Shown here piece by piece: positions 34,200-47,248 of a stretch of DNA of 64,000 nt. The DNA comes from Larix kaempferi (Eukaryota; Streptophyta; Pinopsida; Pinales; Pinaceae): assembly GCA_027924585.1 (NCBI GenBank), contig BSBM01000711.1:10157501-10221500 (forward strand). Direction: 5' to 3'. The first letter of the stretch is position 1. The number at the start of each line of letters is the position of its first letter. Under the pieces are notes generated by a model that was not told where the DNA came from, did no database searches, and was given only the letters and a program-made list of their open reading frames with translations. A program made the position numbers and the translations under genes.

Positions 34200-35595
34200 C
34201 TTTTTGTAATGTCCCCAGTTTGACCCCATGGCATTAACATTATAAATGATGTAATATTGTTATGAAATCATGGTGAGGAGCTCAAGGCCAAGGCCCCACC
34301 ATCGATTTAGTGATGCATATGGTTTGCGTGCTAGAAATGCACATTGGAAATTCAAATATCATGTAATATGCATTTTAATAAAATTACCCACAACTAGCTA
34401 TGCAATGCAACAAAGAGATGGGGGCATGATTTCACAAGGAATTGGGAGGGAAAACATTCAAACCCTTGAGCCACTAGAGTCAATCCAAATGTCAATGAGA
34501 GAACCCATCAAACCCTCAACTACCCATGTTGACTTTTGTACCCAACCATTGATTTCTCCCAAGAGTTGGTTGAGGTAGTTAATGCCTTGGGAATGGAGAG
34601 GTATGGCCGTCCAAATTTGGGTATGGGCAAGCCACCCTTTATGGAAAAACGTCTTTGTCTCCTTGGGAAAGAATAGAGCCACGAAATTGCTCTCTAAGCC
34701 ATTATGCAACCATCAGTCTTGCTCCCTCATGCAGCTCTAGCTGCCTGGGCGTTTTCCTCCATGGTTTTTCTGGGTTTCCCTTCATCTTTCTACCTGGGAA
34801 GGGGCGTTTTTGTATTGATTACCAGTGGGGAAGAAAATAGAACGTTTTTGGGTCTTCCTGGAGGTCATTTAGGCCATTGGAAAGGATCCTAACCAGTGGG
34901 GAGAAGTCGGTTTTGCTCCCTGGGGTTGAAATCAAAATTCCACAGTTCGCTTGGGTGAACCACGAGTTGGGAGAGCCAATGTGGACCCTGTTTTGTGAAC
35001 ACCTCTGTTGTAAATGTGTAACCCTGTCAATGATCATTTTTGTTGTGAGAAGAAAGAGTATGTTGGGGTATGGGTAATGGGTAATCCATTGTTCTGGCTT
35101 GAGCTTGAGAATAAGCATCCATTGTTCAAGTGTAGCCTGATAAACCTAGTTGGACTGGCTTGGCTGAGATGGAATGGTTAATGGGATGTGTGTGAGCTGG
35201 AATGTTCCCTTTCCTTGTGAGAATCATTCCCAGCTCGGTGGTGGCCTTCGGAAGGACTCAGTATAAGCTGTCGAAGAGCCTATGGTTGGGTGGAACATTG
35301 CAGTGACATAGCTAGTTGCTTGGGACAATTACACAATGAAGATAAGTGTTTTCTGTCGATGTATTTACTTCTGCAATGCATCAATTTGATGACTGTTTTT
35401 ATATGCTAGATGGGCATGAATTGTGTGTGTGGATTAGATTTAAATTCCATTGTGCATATTACTTGATTGTATCTGCAAACCAATATTTAAATTCTTATGA
35501 TTTAAATTAGTGGGCTGAGTTTTATGAAATGCCTAGATAATAGTGCCATGTTCCCTTCCTTGCATTGGGTCAGCAGGTGGGTACATTACACTTTT
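34200..35595. mobile_element. Solo LTR (1,386 bp) with 5-bp target duplication
   Basis: The LTR runs from 34205 (TGTAATGTCCCC) to 35590 (GGTACATTACA, so TG...CA ends with short inverted termini TGTAATGT/ACATTACA). It is bounded by CTTTT at 34200-34204 and CTTTT at 35591-35595. No internal retroelement sequence lies beside it, so it is a solo LTR left by recombination between two LTRs. Open frames inside it (34270-34578, 34655-34892, 34819-35118) are not meaningful. Confidence 0.88.
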
Positions 35596-35668
35596 CCAAC
35601 TTAAAGTAAAAACCTCACCTAGAAAATTGGTTGATTGAATAAGATCTAATGGTAATGGTGTTCCTCGG

Positions 35669-38600
35669 TGTAACATCCCAAAAGTCACAAAAATTTAAAA
35701 ATTTTCAAAGTAGCATTAATTGCTATAATTACTGTGCAGAAGTATATTAAATGTCTCTTTGTTTAACTACTCGTCACAATGTACTAAACATGTTACGTCA
35801 CTAATGTGTGTATAAAGTAAATCAAATTATGCGTCATGTGTTTATATCTATATTCTAATAATGTTCGATGTTGTTACCACAATACAAGCAACCTAGATCA
35901 ATCATACTTTATTATACAGTTGTTGATACTTTAGTGACCTGATGATGAATTGATTATGTGTGCTAACTGTTTCCTTTGCTTCTTTATGATGAACGAGTCT
36001 TACGGGCACCACGAGCCTTACTTAGCTATTTATCTAAAGCATTTGAACATTTTGTCGCAGATCACAGGTAAGAGAAATAGTGTTTCGAAATTGAATACGG
36101 AGATCCTATTTATCGTCAGTTAGCTTTCAAGTTTAAAAGAGAAATAGAATACTTGAAAACATTTCAGGGTGATCTATTTCGATTGTTTCTTCAGCTATAA
36201 TCTGTAATAAGTTGTTTATATGAACTCACTCCAATTCTCAGCATTTATGTTCTTTGTATTACACATGTAATTGTATAATGTTGAAAGTGTTGAGAGTCGA
36301 AATTAATGTTAAGGTGTTTTACATTCCACACATAGGTATTTACAACATGTAATCAAATATCTATGTTAATAGGATCATATCCTAAGTTTAAATGTTTTTA
36401 TTGTAATTCCATGCCTATCCTTTGATCCTATGCATTATATGTATAACCCATAATGTGATGTTATTATGGATACTTTGACATAAGTCTAAAGTTGCAAACT
36501 ATGCACTCTATGCATTCTCTTCTACTAATTTATGCAATGGCTATTTTATGCTAGAGTATTGTAATAGTATCTATAGTTATAACTATTTGCTATTTGCACT
36601 TCTTCTATAGTTTATACCATTGATAATATAATGCCTAGAGCATAATAAGTATTATAACTATACAATAGTGTTGATATAGTTTTTGCACCATGCGTAACGG
36701 TTGATTAAAAGATGGTATACGTAATACCTTGTTTGCAAGGTTGGAAACATGCGATGGTTAAAATACTTTAAGAATAATGTATCCAGGTTATAGCATGTTT
36801 ATAAGTCTCGTCATATTAGATGGCTGAAACCGTAACATCCCAAAAATCGCAAAATAATTTTTTTTTTTATGTAGCAAAGTTTATAAGATAAATGATAACT
36901 GCGGAATGATAATAATTAGCTAACAATGATAACTGCCTCATACAATTGCCTTAATTGTTTTAAACACGAATATCTATTTGGTTATAAGTAGGATGCAACA
37001 GAACAATGGTTGTTTTGTTAAGTGTAAGGATCTGTTAACAATACTGATGAAGTTGTTTGCATGTTTCTGAAGGGGTTCCTCTCAGGTGCCCTTGGGTTTA
37101 CTTAGCTTTGAAAGCTAAAGCATTGGATTCTTCTTTTGCAGATCTGCAGGTAAGGTCATAGAATAATTCCAGTTTAAGATGATTATAAAATCCGCTGAGC
37201 ATGAAGATGTCGATGGTATGTATCTTTAGTTTAACTTCGTTACTTGTATCGTCTTTTATGGTTATGTTTGCACTTGTCGTCAACAATGTTTAAGCACTAG
37301 ACTCATTGTAACTATCGGTGAGATCAGTGGTAATATAGCCTAGTTTAACTGTCTGAATTTGTAACATGTTGGTTTTTGTGAAAGATAATGTCATCCATAT
37401 AATAAATGACTCTTCTAGAAATGACGACTGTAAACAATAAGTCTTGGAATGCTAATGCTAATGTTTGTATTGCGTCCATAAGTGAATCGAGATGCGATTG
37501 AGCTTCTAACATACGACATTATAGAGTTAATGTCACACCCTAGCTTTCAATTATAGTGTGAAAGTTTTTTATTCTCCTTACAACATTCTTATGTAGGTGA
37601 CATAGCTTAAAAATGTAACGTGTCCTAGCCTATACAATGCAAAGTGGCCTAGCTATGAATATAAGGCATTTTTATTAAAATGTCTATGTTAAAAGTGAAC
37701 CTTGTGATAACTTCTTTTATACTATGGCATTGTATGGTTTTATCATATATAGTTGACATATTAATTATATCGACTCCAAGTTTGGTAACTTATGGAAACT
37801 ATAATAATAACATGGTTGAATGTTATGTAAATGGATCTTATGGTGTAAATGTGCAATGTATAAGTGTTAAGTGTACTTAGAACAACCCATATACTTATGG
37901 TGTAAATGAAAGGTCGTGATGATACCTTATGAATAGAACTATACATCGTTGTTATGGTTTTGATATAGCACCATCCTATGGTTTGATGGCTTTATAACAT
38001 GGTTGCAACAGTTGTAAGGAATTTTTAAAACCCCGAGACCTTCGTTGTCACAAGACTGGCACTCTGATATGAATTAAATGTTTGTGCAGACAAGGTTCTG
38101 GCTTAAATCTACGTGAGATCTTTAGCATTAAATTTGACCCTGTTGTGAGGTCAGATGCTGCAACATTGGCATCTACGTGTCTAGATTCATGTGATAACCA
38201 TGGTAAGGAAGGGTGATACACCACCAAGCTGTAAGCTTAGCTCTGGCGATATGGCAACCGAAAGTTCTGAGTAATAAATGTAATTCAATGATCAATACTT
38301 GATCATATCTGTGCCTTGGTACCTCCGTAGTTTGCTGGCTTGATCTCGATTGTTGATCTCAATACCTCGATAGTAGAGATGTGTAAACCCTAGCTAGACT
38401 TGCCTTAACGTAAATCTTGCCTTCGTGTTTTCACTTTGTGGTTTTGGTTCTAGAGAAGAAGGCTGACAAGCCGCTGGTTTACAAGGCTCGACCCTCGGCG
38501 GTTGTGGATGGCAATGTGCTTCAAAAACTCAGTAATTTCTATTGTGAATTATCGTATAAGTGCTTGAGCATTTGCTGAGAGTGTAATAATGAAATCCTGT

Positions 38601-41600
38601 AGCTTTCTTTCGGTGGAAAAAGTTAATAGGGAGGTTTTGATTTCAAGTTTGGTTATGATTTAGTTGCATGTCAACTTTACTGTGTTGGAGAAATGATTTG
38701 GAAGCTGAATGCATTCCAATCGACTATCAATAAATGGGTAAGTTTTCTGTTTATCAAATATGTAATCTATTCTTCATTTGATTACAGTCAAGTGATAATA
38801 TTTCTAACTCTTCGTAGTTTTCTTTGGCAGGAAATGCCAAGGTTCTGTACTCCATGCTCTGGTTTGATGGCAATAGGATTCAGTGATCAAGGGATAGCAT
38901 TGCAGCTAAAATGGTAAGCCTTGTGGAAAACCCTCATAGGTTCTTCTGGCAGAAGTCATGGCAAACAGTGTTTCGTCAAAACTGGAACTCGTGGTTGTAA
39001 AACCCTGGGTTGTTGTTTTAGTTTGTGTCATCGATGTAATAGCTGGCAATTGCATAGGATTTTGAGTTTAGGGTTTCAATCTTGGCAACGATCCTTTGTT
39101 CCAAAAAAAAATTGGGGTTTCAAACTCTATTGAGATAATCAAATAACCGTTATCAATCCTGTGCTATGATAGTTGTTTTTTTGTTTAAAAAAGTGTTGGG
39201 GCTTGTCCCGTGAACAAAACTATATCTCGTCTTTAGAAAATGTGGAGGTAATATTAAGTATTTACGAAATGTGCAGCTCTATAGCTAAATTTATGAACAC
39301 CGTGACAGTTTTATTTAAAGACTGTGAAGTTATGAAAAATGTATGATGAAGATTTAAAAACTGGGTTTCGAATAGCGCTGCTGCTCTTGTTTCTTTAGGA
39401 ATTGTGAGTTTTATAAAATGTTATACAAATCAGAAAAGAAAACGCATGTTACTATCATTTGATTTTTAGCTAAGTGTTGAAACTATGTGACATGCTTCAG
39501 CCAATGCCTTGTCTTTAATTGTGTTAAAGATTAAGTAATACAACTGTAAGTCTGTTAGGGTTTAGGGTTGTAGTTAGGTTTAGATTGGATGAAATGATGA
39601 TGACTATTGATACATTCGGCATCAGGTGAAATTTGTGTGTACTGTTTGACTTTTGCTCCTACAATCATTGAAATGTCTTAACTTTATATTGATATTTGAA
39701 ATCAATGAGTTCAATCTACATTGATGATTTATGATGTGAAAATAAACTTAATTTGTCTACTGTGAGTAAAACAAGGAAATGACAGAGAGCTTAATCATTT
39801 TAGCTCGATCCTGTAACAGCATTTCAATTGTATATTTGTGATTATATGTGCATGTAAAAAGAAAAACATTAAACCCTAACTATATAATAAAAGACTTTGT
39901 TTGATTAACTGCTCAGTGTGTACAATAATAGGAACATAGTAATAACAGTAAACTTTGAAAGTATTTAAATGTAGAATTACAAACCCTAAGTTAGTAATGT
40001 GATGCTTCTTATTTGTCTAACTGTCCTATATGTACAAATATGATATTAACAGCAACGTTTAGTTATTCTTTTGAAACTAATCATTGGGAAAACAAAAATG
40101 AAAAGAATGGAAATAAAACTAGTGCTGTGAGTAGAATACACTAAATATTGCTAAATAATAATAGCAGAATATAAAAATAGTACTTCCATCACCATGGCAG
40201 TTTTCCTATCCTATATTATCTATCTTAATCTGTTTCTGTACTGGAGTACGATGTTGTTTCTTTTTACATGGGGAAAAATACAGAAACCATTTTATTTAAT
40301 CATTTCATATTTATACAAAATTATTAACTTATATAGGAAACTGAGATAACTTATAAATTAAAAAGTGAAAGTTTAATAAACAACAGAACTGTAATATGCA
40401 GAATAGATAACGGAACTTAAAAATAAAATAGATAAGACAATAGAACCTGTAACTGACGATAGGGCTGACAAACACCCAAGAAGGCCTGTTCCTCCCAACC
40501 TGCTTCATAAGAAGAAGCTCAACTGCTAACTTCTAATGAACCCCCGAGCCTGCTTACTGATCCAATAAGTGGGTGGAATCTATGTAGAAGCAAGGCACTC
40601 AAAAATACCTTCTCCACTCGGTATCAACCTCCTGAAACAAATGCCTTCTCCACTCAGCATCAAACTCCTGAACTCAATAAGAGTTTGGCAGACTCACAAC
40701 ATGATCAACAATAGCATATCCCCTCATCAAATCTCTTGGGTGCAAACACAACAAAACCCCAAGGTAAATTTCCTCGTCAGGAAAAGTTATGAACCTCAGT
40801 TCAATATTTGATGGTTGTTATATAGACTGCCTAGGTCTTTTAGTGGTCATTTTGGAATAAATGAGCCTCAAGCTCCAGTCCCATATTTCATGGCACTATG
40901 ACCACATTTCAAGGGAGTTGTTCCATACCAACAACTAGTTAGTTGCATCATGATGCTGCCACTTGTCCGTTGCCTTCTACCCTAGATTCCATTACACCTA
41001 GTGGATCAGTAACCACTCTTTCAACAGTCCTCTTAGGTGTTTATCTCCTATTTTATTTATTAAATAATAATATATTGTGCAAATTACAGTCATCCTTGGA
41101 CACCTGTCCAATATAAACTTTACAATAAAAGTTATCATAATGTTTCTCAACACGAAATGTTTTATAGCTTAAAGGGTATGTTACAAAAACCTTATCCTAG
41201 GATATAGTGTGATGGAAAAACATATGTAACACTTTACATATAGTAGTTTGACCTTTGTTTAGACTTATCCATACTATACAATACCGAAACTCTGACATAG
41301 TTATAATGCGTTGGCAGGGGTGACGTATATAGAAGATATGGTAATAAAGGTGCATTAAAAGTGTTTGGAGTGGTTTCCTTGGTAATGATGCTAACCCTAA
41401 CTGCTACGGGCTTACCTCGTCGAGAGCATAGTCTTGGCATTCATTTGGCAAGGAGTGGTGTTTGGAGAGGCCGATAGGCCTGCAGGTCTTTAGGGTTTGT
41501 AGAAAATGTAAAGGAGGTCCTCCCCAGGGTTCGATACCCCAACCTGTGACTTGCATGATTTCCATAGTGTGCTCTTTGAGTTGTATCTTTCCTTGGTTGA

Positions 41601-44236
41601 GCTTTCTAGTGGAGTGTTGGATTTGGTTCTCGTCGGATGTGGGTGTATCTGGTTCAGAAGCAAGGTTCTAAAGATAAAGGTAATGTCTCAATTCTTTTCT
41701 TGCTATCCATGATAGTTTAAAATGTTGCAATTGTCTGTAATTTGTTTTCAAACTTCATAATACATCTTTTAACCATACTATATGTCAATGGCTGGTACCC
41801 TTCGGGTTTGGATTTCTATGTTCGAAGCTACATGGAAATATTGCTTGAAAATCGGTAAGCCTCGGTGGTTTTCCTATAGGTTTCAACTTGGAAACTGTTG
41901 GTCGTTGTTTGGATTTAGCCGAAACTTTGGTTTGTGTTCTGGCTGTAGATATGGCCACCATTTGTAATGTTGTAAGTTGAAATGGCAAGTGTATGGGGGA
42001 TTGAATCCTCGACCTACCTCGGTATTGACTCAGTGTTTTACTGTATAACAAATTTGTTGAATGTAAACAGTCGTGCGAAGGGTTTGACCCTTGGCCATTT
42101 GATGAAATAAAAGATGTTATGGTATTTAAAAGTTGAATGTTGTTTTAGGAATACTGTTGGGGTTTTTTTACCTCAAATTGTTGTTTTTCGATGTACTGTA
42201 AACTCCATATGTTACTAGGTTTCTGCATAGTGGGAAATTACAGTTTTTAGAGATCTTGGCAGTAATGGATGATAAATATGGTAACTGTTATGTGTTTGAA
42301 AAACTTAATGTGGTTTTAAAAGAGCTGTTCCTGAGAAGCAATACTCTCGGCAGCCTGCGTTTGAAGTGAAAGATGTTTGTTAAAACAATAATAAGGGAAA
42401 AATACCATTCTTGAATGTTTATAACATATTTTAGTATTATTGATAGTTGTAATGGCTAAATGCCTAAATTGTTATGTTTTCGACGCTAAACTTGTTTTTT
42501 GAAAGGAGTGTGTGTTTGATTTTATTAAGTGTTGAGACTTAGTCCCATATGTCTCTTCTCGTTTTGGTCAGATGTGTTTTTCTGTGTTTAGATTAATCTT
42601 GTACAACATGACTGTGTTAATACTAATGTTGATCAAGGGTAATGATCCTTATTTGAAAACCCAATCGTAAAGTATTTGGTGTTTTAGAAATGTTTAAGGG
42701 TTTCAAAAAGAGAAAGACATGCATCTGTAAGGTTTCAGTAATCAAGCTCTGTCTTTCTATTTGATAAGAAAAAGTTAACTTAGTTATTTGAAAAATAACA
42801 AGGGTTTATGACATTCATCTGAAAAATAGAAACTGTTCTATTTTTTATTTGGTATATGGTATCGATGTTAAAATAAGTGCTTAGTAGCTTTGTATAATAG
42901 ATATGTTTGTTTTACAGATGTTGATGAAAAACTACAGTGAAGTTTGGATACTATAATGTGAAATATGAATATGTATTAATACAATAAAAAGAAATAATAA
43001 GAGAATGTATATTTTTTTCACCTTTTGTAATGGAATAGTTAACCTATGACTAAACCTTAGGTTTTGGTACAGAAATATGGAAAATGTTTACTTCTATTAC
43101 TAAGAATGTAACATATTATAATGTCTGGATAATATATATGTTTTATGATTGTGAATATATGATAATTTAGTTTGCAAAAATGTAAACAGATTAAAGGAAA
43201 CATAACAGGGTTTTGTTTATTCAATCATTATATCTACTGCATATCATTTATCTACTTTTAAACATCCTTCCCTGTACTAGAGTAAGACACAAATACAGTG
43301 CGTGGAAAAATATAGGAAAGTAATGCATTCTATCATTTCATATAATTTCTTCAACAATTTACAGAATCATAATCAGTTCAGAAAACAAACATTTACTTCT
43401 ACATGATGATAACTATTAATATTTAGCTAATAAATCCTAAATCAACAGTTACAGAAAATAAATTATAACTACTTAGGAAAAGAAATAACAAGTAGAACCT
43501 GCAAATGTAGATAGGGTGGACAAACACCCAAAGAGGCCCGTTCCTCCCAACCTTCTCCAAAAGAAGCAGCCAATATCACTTGCTCCTTTGGACCCCCGAG
43601 CCTGTTTACTGAACCACTAGGTAGAATACTTTGTGTAGAAGCAAGGCACTTAGGTTGTACTTCCAACAATCAATGGATACTTGCAATACACCTCAAAATA
43701 ACTCTCTACACTCAGCAGTAAACTCCGCACTTATCAGAAGTGAAACAGACTTACACTACAACTCAAAACATAGCTTCCCCTCATCGAATCCCTCGAGTGC
43801 ATACAGCAAAACCACAAGGTAAATTTTCTCGTCAAAAAAAGTGTGGGCCTCTGCTCAAATTCAATGGCTTATAAAGATGCCTAGGTCTTTTAGTGGTCAG
43901 TTTCCAAATAAATGAACCTCAAGCTGTAGTCCCATCTTTCAGGGAACTTTGACAACAATTCAAGGGAGTTGTCCTATAACAACAGCTAGTTACTCAGTTC
44001 CTGATGCTGCCACTTATCCATTGCCTTCTACCCCAAATTCCATTTCACCTAGTGGATTAGTAAACACTCGTTCAACAGTCTCTTCGGGTGAGTGTCTCCT
44101 ATTTTATTTTATTAAATAATAATATCGTGCAATTACAATCATCCTTGGCCACTTGGCCAAATATAAAACTTTATAATAAAAGTTAAGATACTGTTTTCTT
44201 CAAACATAAAATGTTTCAGCAAAGGGGTATGTTACA
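35669..44236 (-). mobile_element. Element 1: 3' LTR (left), interrupted by a nested solo LTR
   Basis: Read on the minus strand the LTR begins TGTAACATACCCC (44236) and ends GGGATGTTACA (35669). It consists of 35669-36830 and 41191-44236, about 4.2 kb once the insertion and its 5-bp duplication are removed. Both parts match the right LTR (49149-51981) collinearly. A polypurine tract (read on the minus strand, AAGTGGGGGTGTT) abuts 44237. Left flank CTCGG (35664-35668) should be the target duplication; its partner lies beyond the window. Open frames inside, such as 41782-41967, recur in the other LTR without signs of coding. Confidence 0.92.
36826..41190 (-). mobile_element. Nested solo LTR of the same family (4,355 bp)
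   Basis: The LTR runs from 36831 (CGTAACATCCC, the T of TG mutated) to 41185 (GTATGTTACA). It sits in the left LTR of element 1 in the same orientation and is flanked by GAAAC (36826-36830) and AAAAC (41186-41190). The uninterrupted right LTR has GAAACCTTAGCC at the same place (about 50310-50322), so this is a target duplication with one later mutation. Its interior resembles the host LTR: CAAACACCCAA with CCGTTCCTCCC or CTGTTCCTCCC near 40470 and 43525, and GGTCTTTTAGTGGTCA near 40832 and 43885. Confidence 0.92.
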
Positions 44237-44252
44237 AACACCCCCACTTAAG
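44237..44252 (-). other. Element 1 polypurine tract
   Basis: Directly next to the 3' LTR the minus strand reads AGTGGGGGTGTT. This is the usual place and composition for the plus-strand primer of an LTR retrotransposon. Confidence 0.7.
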
Positions 44253-44311
44253 CTCAACATCGTCCTCGATGTTGCTTTTTCTTCCTCAGAGCCTCCCTGG
44301 AACAAAATTGG

Positions 44312-44578
44312 TTATACATCCCGCATATTACTTTCCAATTCCTGGGTAGATTCATTAGGGCTAAGGTGCTTCCATTGCACCTTTACCTTCCCTATGGTAC
44401 GATTCTGAAGCATAATTTCCCTCCTATCGAGGATACAATCTGGTTCCACCTGAAAATCTCCTTCAGGTTCCACCTGTATGTCATTCCAATCCAGCACATG
44501 AGTAGCATCGTGCACATACTTCTTTAAAACAGAAATGTGAAAAACATTATGGATTCTTAAATTAGATGGCAGAGTCAA
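44312..44578 (-). pseudogene. Element 1: integrase C-terminus and chromodomain remnant
   Basis: It reads LRIHNVFHISVLKKYVHD, the typical GPY/F-to-chromodomain linker of plant Ty3/gypsy elements. Later comes VKVQWKHLSPNEST, matching the start of a chromodomain-like module that binds histone marks and steers integration. The aromatic residue normally after ST (TWE) is replaced by Gln, and a TAA interrupts just before PILF. This tail places the element among chromoviruses, and the long LTRs suggest the Tekay/Del clade. Confidence 0.75.
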
Positions 44579-44723
44579 CTAATATGCAACTTGTCCAATC
44601 CTTGATAGGACTTTGAATCATCCACGGTACCTTGGTGCTAGTTTAGCACAACTCCCAAGCTTAAAAGAAATTTTCTTGGGTTTTACCTTTACAAAGACAC
44701 GATCTCCAACCTGAAATTCGCTT

Positions 44724-45281
44724 TTAGTGTGTTTCAGATCTGCATAATGTTTTTTGTCTATCTTGTGCAACTTTTAAATTACCTTGTACTTGTTTCATGG
44801 TTAGCTCCATGTTTCTTAACAAATATGGTCCTAGCATTAATCTGTCAACAGGGTTATCCCAAAAAATAGGAGTACTGCATTTTCTTCCATATAAAATCTC
44901 AAATGGACTAAGTCTAGTAGATGCTTGATAATGATTATTGTAAGCAAATTCAACTAAATGCAAGTAGTCTTCCCACTTAGTTGGCTGATCTTTAACATAC
45001 ATTCTTAACATGTCTTCTAAAACCTGATTAACCCTTTCAGTCTGTTCATCAGTTTGTGGATGGAAAGAAGTACTGGAATTCAATTTAGTATTTAGACCTT
45101 TAAACAATGTTGTCCATAAATTCCCAGTAAACTTGGAATCTCGATCAGAAATAATTACCTTTGGAATTCCATGTAAGCGAAAGATTTGCTTCATAAACAC
45201 ATCTGCAATGTTAGCAACTTTAAAAGTAGTCTTAACAGGAATAAAATGGGAAAATTTACTAAGTTTATCCACAACCACCAT
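44724..45281 (-). pseudogene. Element 1: integrase core
   Basis: The frame reads VVVDKLSKFSHFIPVKTTFK, then IISDRDSKFTG with the second catalytic Asp, then [20 protein letters not shown] with the catalytic Glu, then EFAYNNHYQASTRLSPFEIL. The first Asp ([10 protein letters not shown]) is upstream of a stop near 45285-45330. The frame is lost at the end (KTLCRSETH), a frameshift compared with the expected QKSYAD. So the core motif is recognisable but split. Confidence 0.88.
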
Positions 45282-45413
45282 TATTGAGTCATTCTATTTC
45301 TGATTCTTAGGTAAACATGTGATAAAATCGATACTTATAATTTCCCATTTCCATTCTGAAATTGGCAATCGCTGCAATAGGCCAACTAGGTGTTGATGTT
45401 CAACCGTAATTCT

Positions 45414-45608
45414 TTAACATTCAAAACACCTAGCTATGTATTCAACCACTTCATTCTTCATGTTGGGCCAAAAATAATCCTTTCTTAACATAGTTATCAT
45501 TTTATGATAATTAGGGTGTCTTGAATAAGGAATTTTATGAACTTCATCCAAAATCAATAGTTTAACTTTTAACACATTAGGTATATAAATTCTGTTTTTA
45601 TAAATCAT
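45414..45608 (-). pseudogene. Element 1: integrase zinc-binding (HHCC) domain
   Basis: 64 codons contain HKIPYSRHPNYHKM and, later, YFWPNMKNEVVEYIARCFEC, giving the two His and two Cys of the integrase N-terminal zinc finger. A stop follows at once, where the intact protein would continue to the catalytic core. Confidence 0.85.
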
Positions 45609-46309
45609 TAAGCCTTTTCATTAATGTTGTGATTTGTTATTAAATTTTCAGATAAATTTTCAGCAACTTTATCATGCAATTTTTTATAATTTTCATCTTG
45701 CTTAATTCCTTCTTCGATTTGATTTTCCAGATCTGTCTTAAATGTGCTGATTGCTGCCACAAAACTTAATTTGGAATTTCTGCTCAAGGCATCAACAACT
45801 TTGTTTTCTTTACCCTTAATGTGTTGAATCTCGAAATCATACTCGCTAAGGAAAGCTAGCCACCTAGCTTTCCTTGTGTTAAGATTTATTTGATCCAACA
45901 AGTATTTTTAGCCTTTATTATCTGTCATTAGTGTATACTTTCTTCCAATCAAGTGATGGCGCCACATTTTTAGTGCATGTATCACGGCTTCCATCTCTAG
46001 ATCATAAGTTGCGTAGTTCTTTTTGTGGATTTTTAACTTCCTTGACTCAAAAGCAATAACATTACCTTCTTGAGTCAAGACCCCACCAAGTCCATCATTG
46101 CATGCATTAGTGCATACAACGAAATCCTTATTGGGATCAACAATTTTTAATATAGGTGCAGTTGTTAATAATTCTTTTAAATTCTTAAAACTTTCTTCGC
46201 AGTTTTGATCCCAGACGAATCTCTTTCGCTTCTTCTGCAAAGAAGTTATGGGATTCACAATTCTAGAGAATCCTTCAATAAAATTTATGTAGTAACCTGT
46301 TATCCCCAT
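45608..46309 (-). pseudogene. Element 1: RNase H and connection region
   Basis: Positions 45908-46309 read the thumb/connection (YYINFIEGFSRIVNPI) and RNase H start (VVCTNACNDGLGGVL). The first catalytic Asp of RNase H, normally in CTDA, is Asn here (GAT to AAT). After a TAA in TDNKG*KYLLDQ the frame goes on at 45608-45901 with [20 protein letters not shown], the end of RNase H. Both the stop and the lost Asp would inactivate the enzyme. Confidence 0.88.
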
Positions 46310-47248
46310 AAATGATCGTACGTCAGTTACGTCTTTAGGGACATGCCACTCATTAATTACTTTTATTTTATCTGGGTCGACATAATTTCCGTCTTTAGAT
46401 ATTATGTGAAAAAAGTACTGTATTTTATCTTTATAAAAGTCGCATTTAATGAACTTAGCATAAAGTTGATGTTCTCTTAAAACTTGTAGAATTATTATTT
46501 TAAGTGTTCATCATGCTCTTCTTTAGTTTTTTAATAAATTAGAATATCATCAATGAACACAATTACAAACTTATCTAGGTACTTATGCAAAACATTATTC
46601 ATTACACACATGAAGATTGCCGATGCATTAGTTATCCCAAAAGGCATAACTAAGAACTTGTAATGTCCATAACGAGTTCTGAAAGCAGTTTTGAAAATGT
46701 TTTCATCCTTTATTCTAACTTGATGATATCCAGACCTTAAGTCAATTTAAGTGAATATCCAAATCGAAATAAATCCACGTACTTGATCTAATAGATCGTC
46801 AATGCGGGGCAAGGGATATCGATTTTTAATACTCATTTTATTAAGTTGACGGTAATCTATGCACAGTCGCAAAGTACCGTCCTTCTTTTTAACAAAAATA
46901 ACTGGCACTCCCCAAGAAGACACACTTGGCCTTATGTAGTTCTTATCAATTAATTCTTTCAGCTGAGATTTTAGTTCATTTAATTCCAAAATATTCATTC
47001 TGTAAGGATCCTTTGAGTTTGGTACCGCACCCGGGTACTAACTCAATGGTGAAATCAAGTTCCCTTTTCGGAGGTAGTCCTAGAATTTCTTCCGGGAATA
47101 CATCAAAAAAATCCTTAAGAATAGGTATGTCTTTCAGTTTTATCTTATCTTCTTTAGATGAACATTCCTCATTAATCACATTCACAGCAGACATTTTACA
47201 ACCCTTTCTTACAGCTTTCTTTACTTGTAAAGCAGAAATTTGTCTCAC
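46310..47248 (-). pseudogene. Element 1: protease end and reverse transcriptase, broken
   Basis: Positions 46976-47248 read the linker (VFPEEILGLPPKRELDFTIE) and then shift frame. 46747-46998 resumes with [20 protein letters not shown] and [20 protein letters not shown], the fingers of the reverse transcriptase. The palm is broken by further frameshifts. An FIDDI motif of the catalytic centre can still be read near 46535-46555. Several separate lesions make this reverse transcriptase dead. Confidence 0.88.

Noticed and set aside
34270-34578. 102-codon open frame
   Set aside because: It lies within the solo LTR 34205-35590 and has no recognisable motif.
41782-41967. Small protein conserved between 41782-41967 and 50947-51132
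   Set aside because: The similarity is explained by both lying in the two LTRs of element 1; the antisense frame is equally open.
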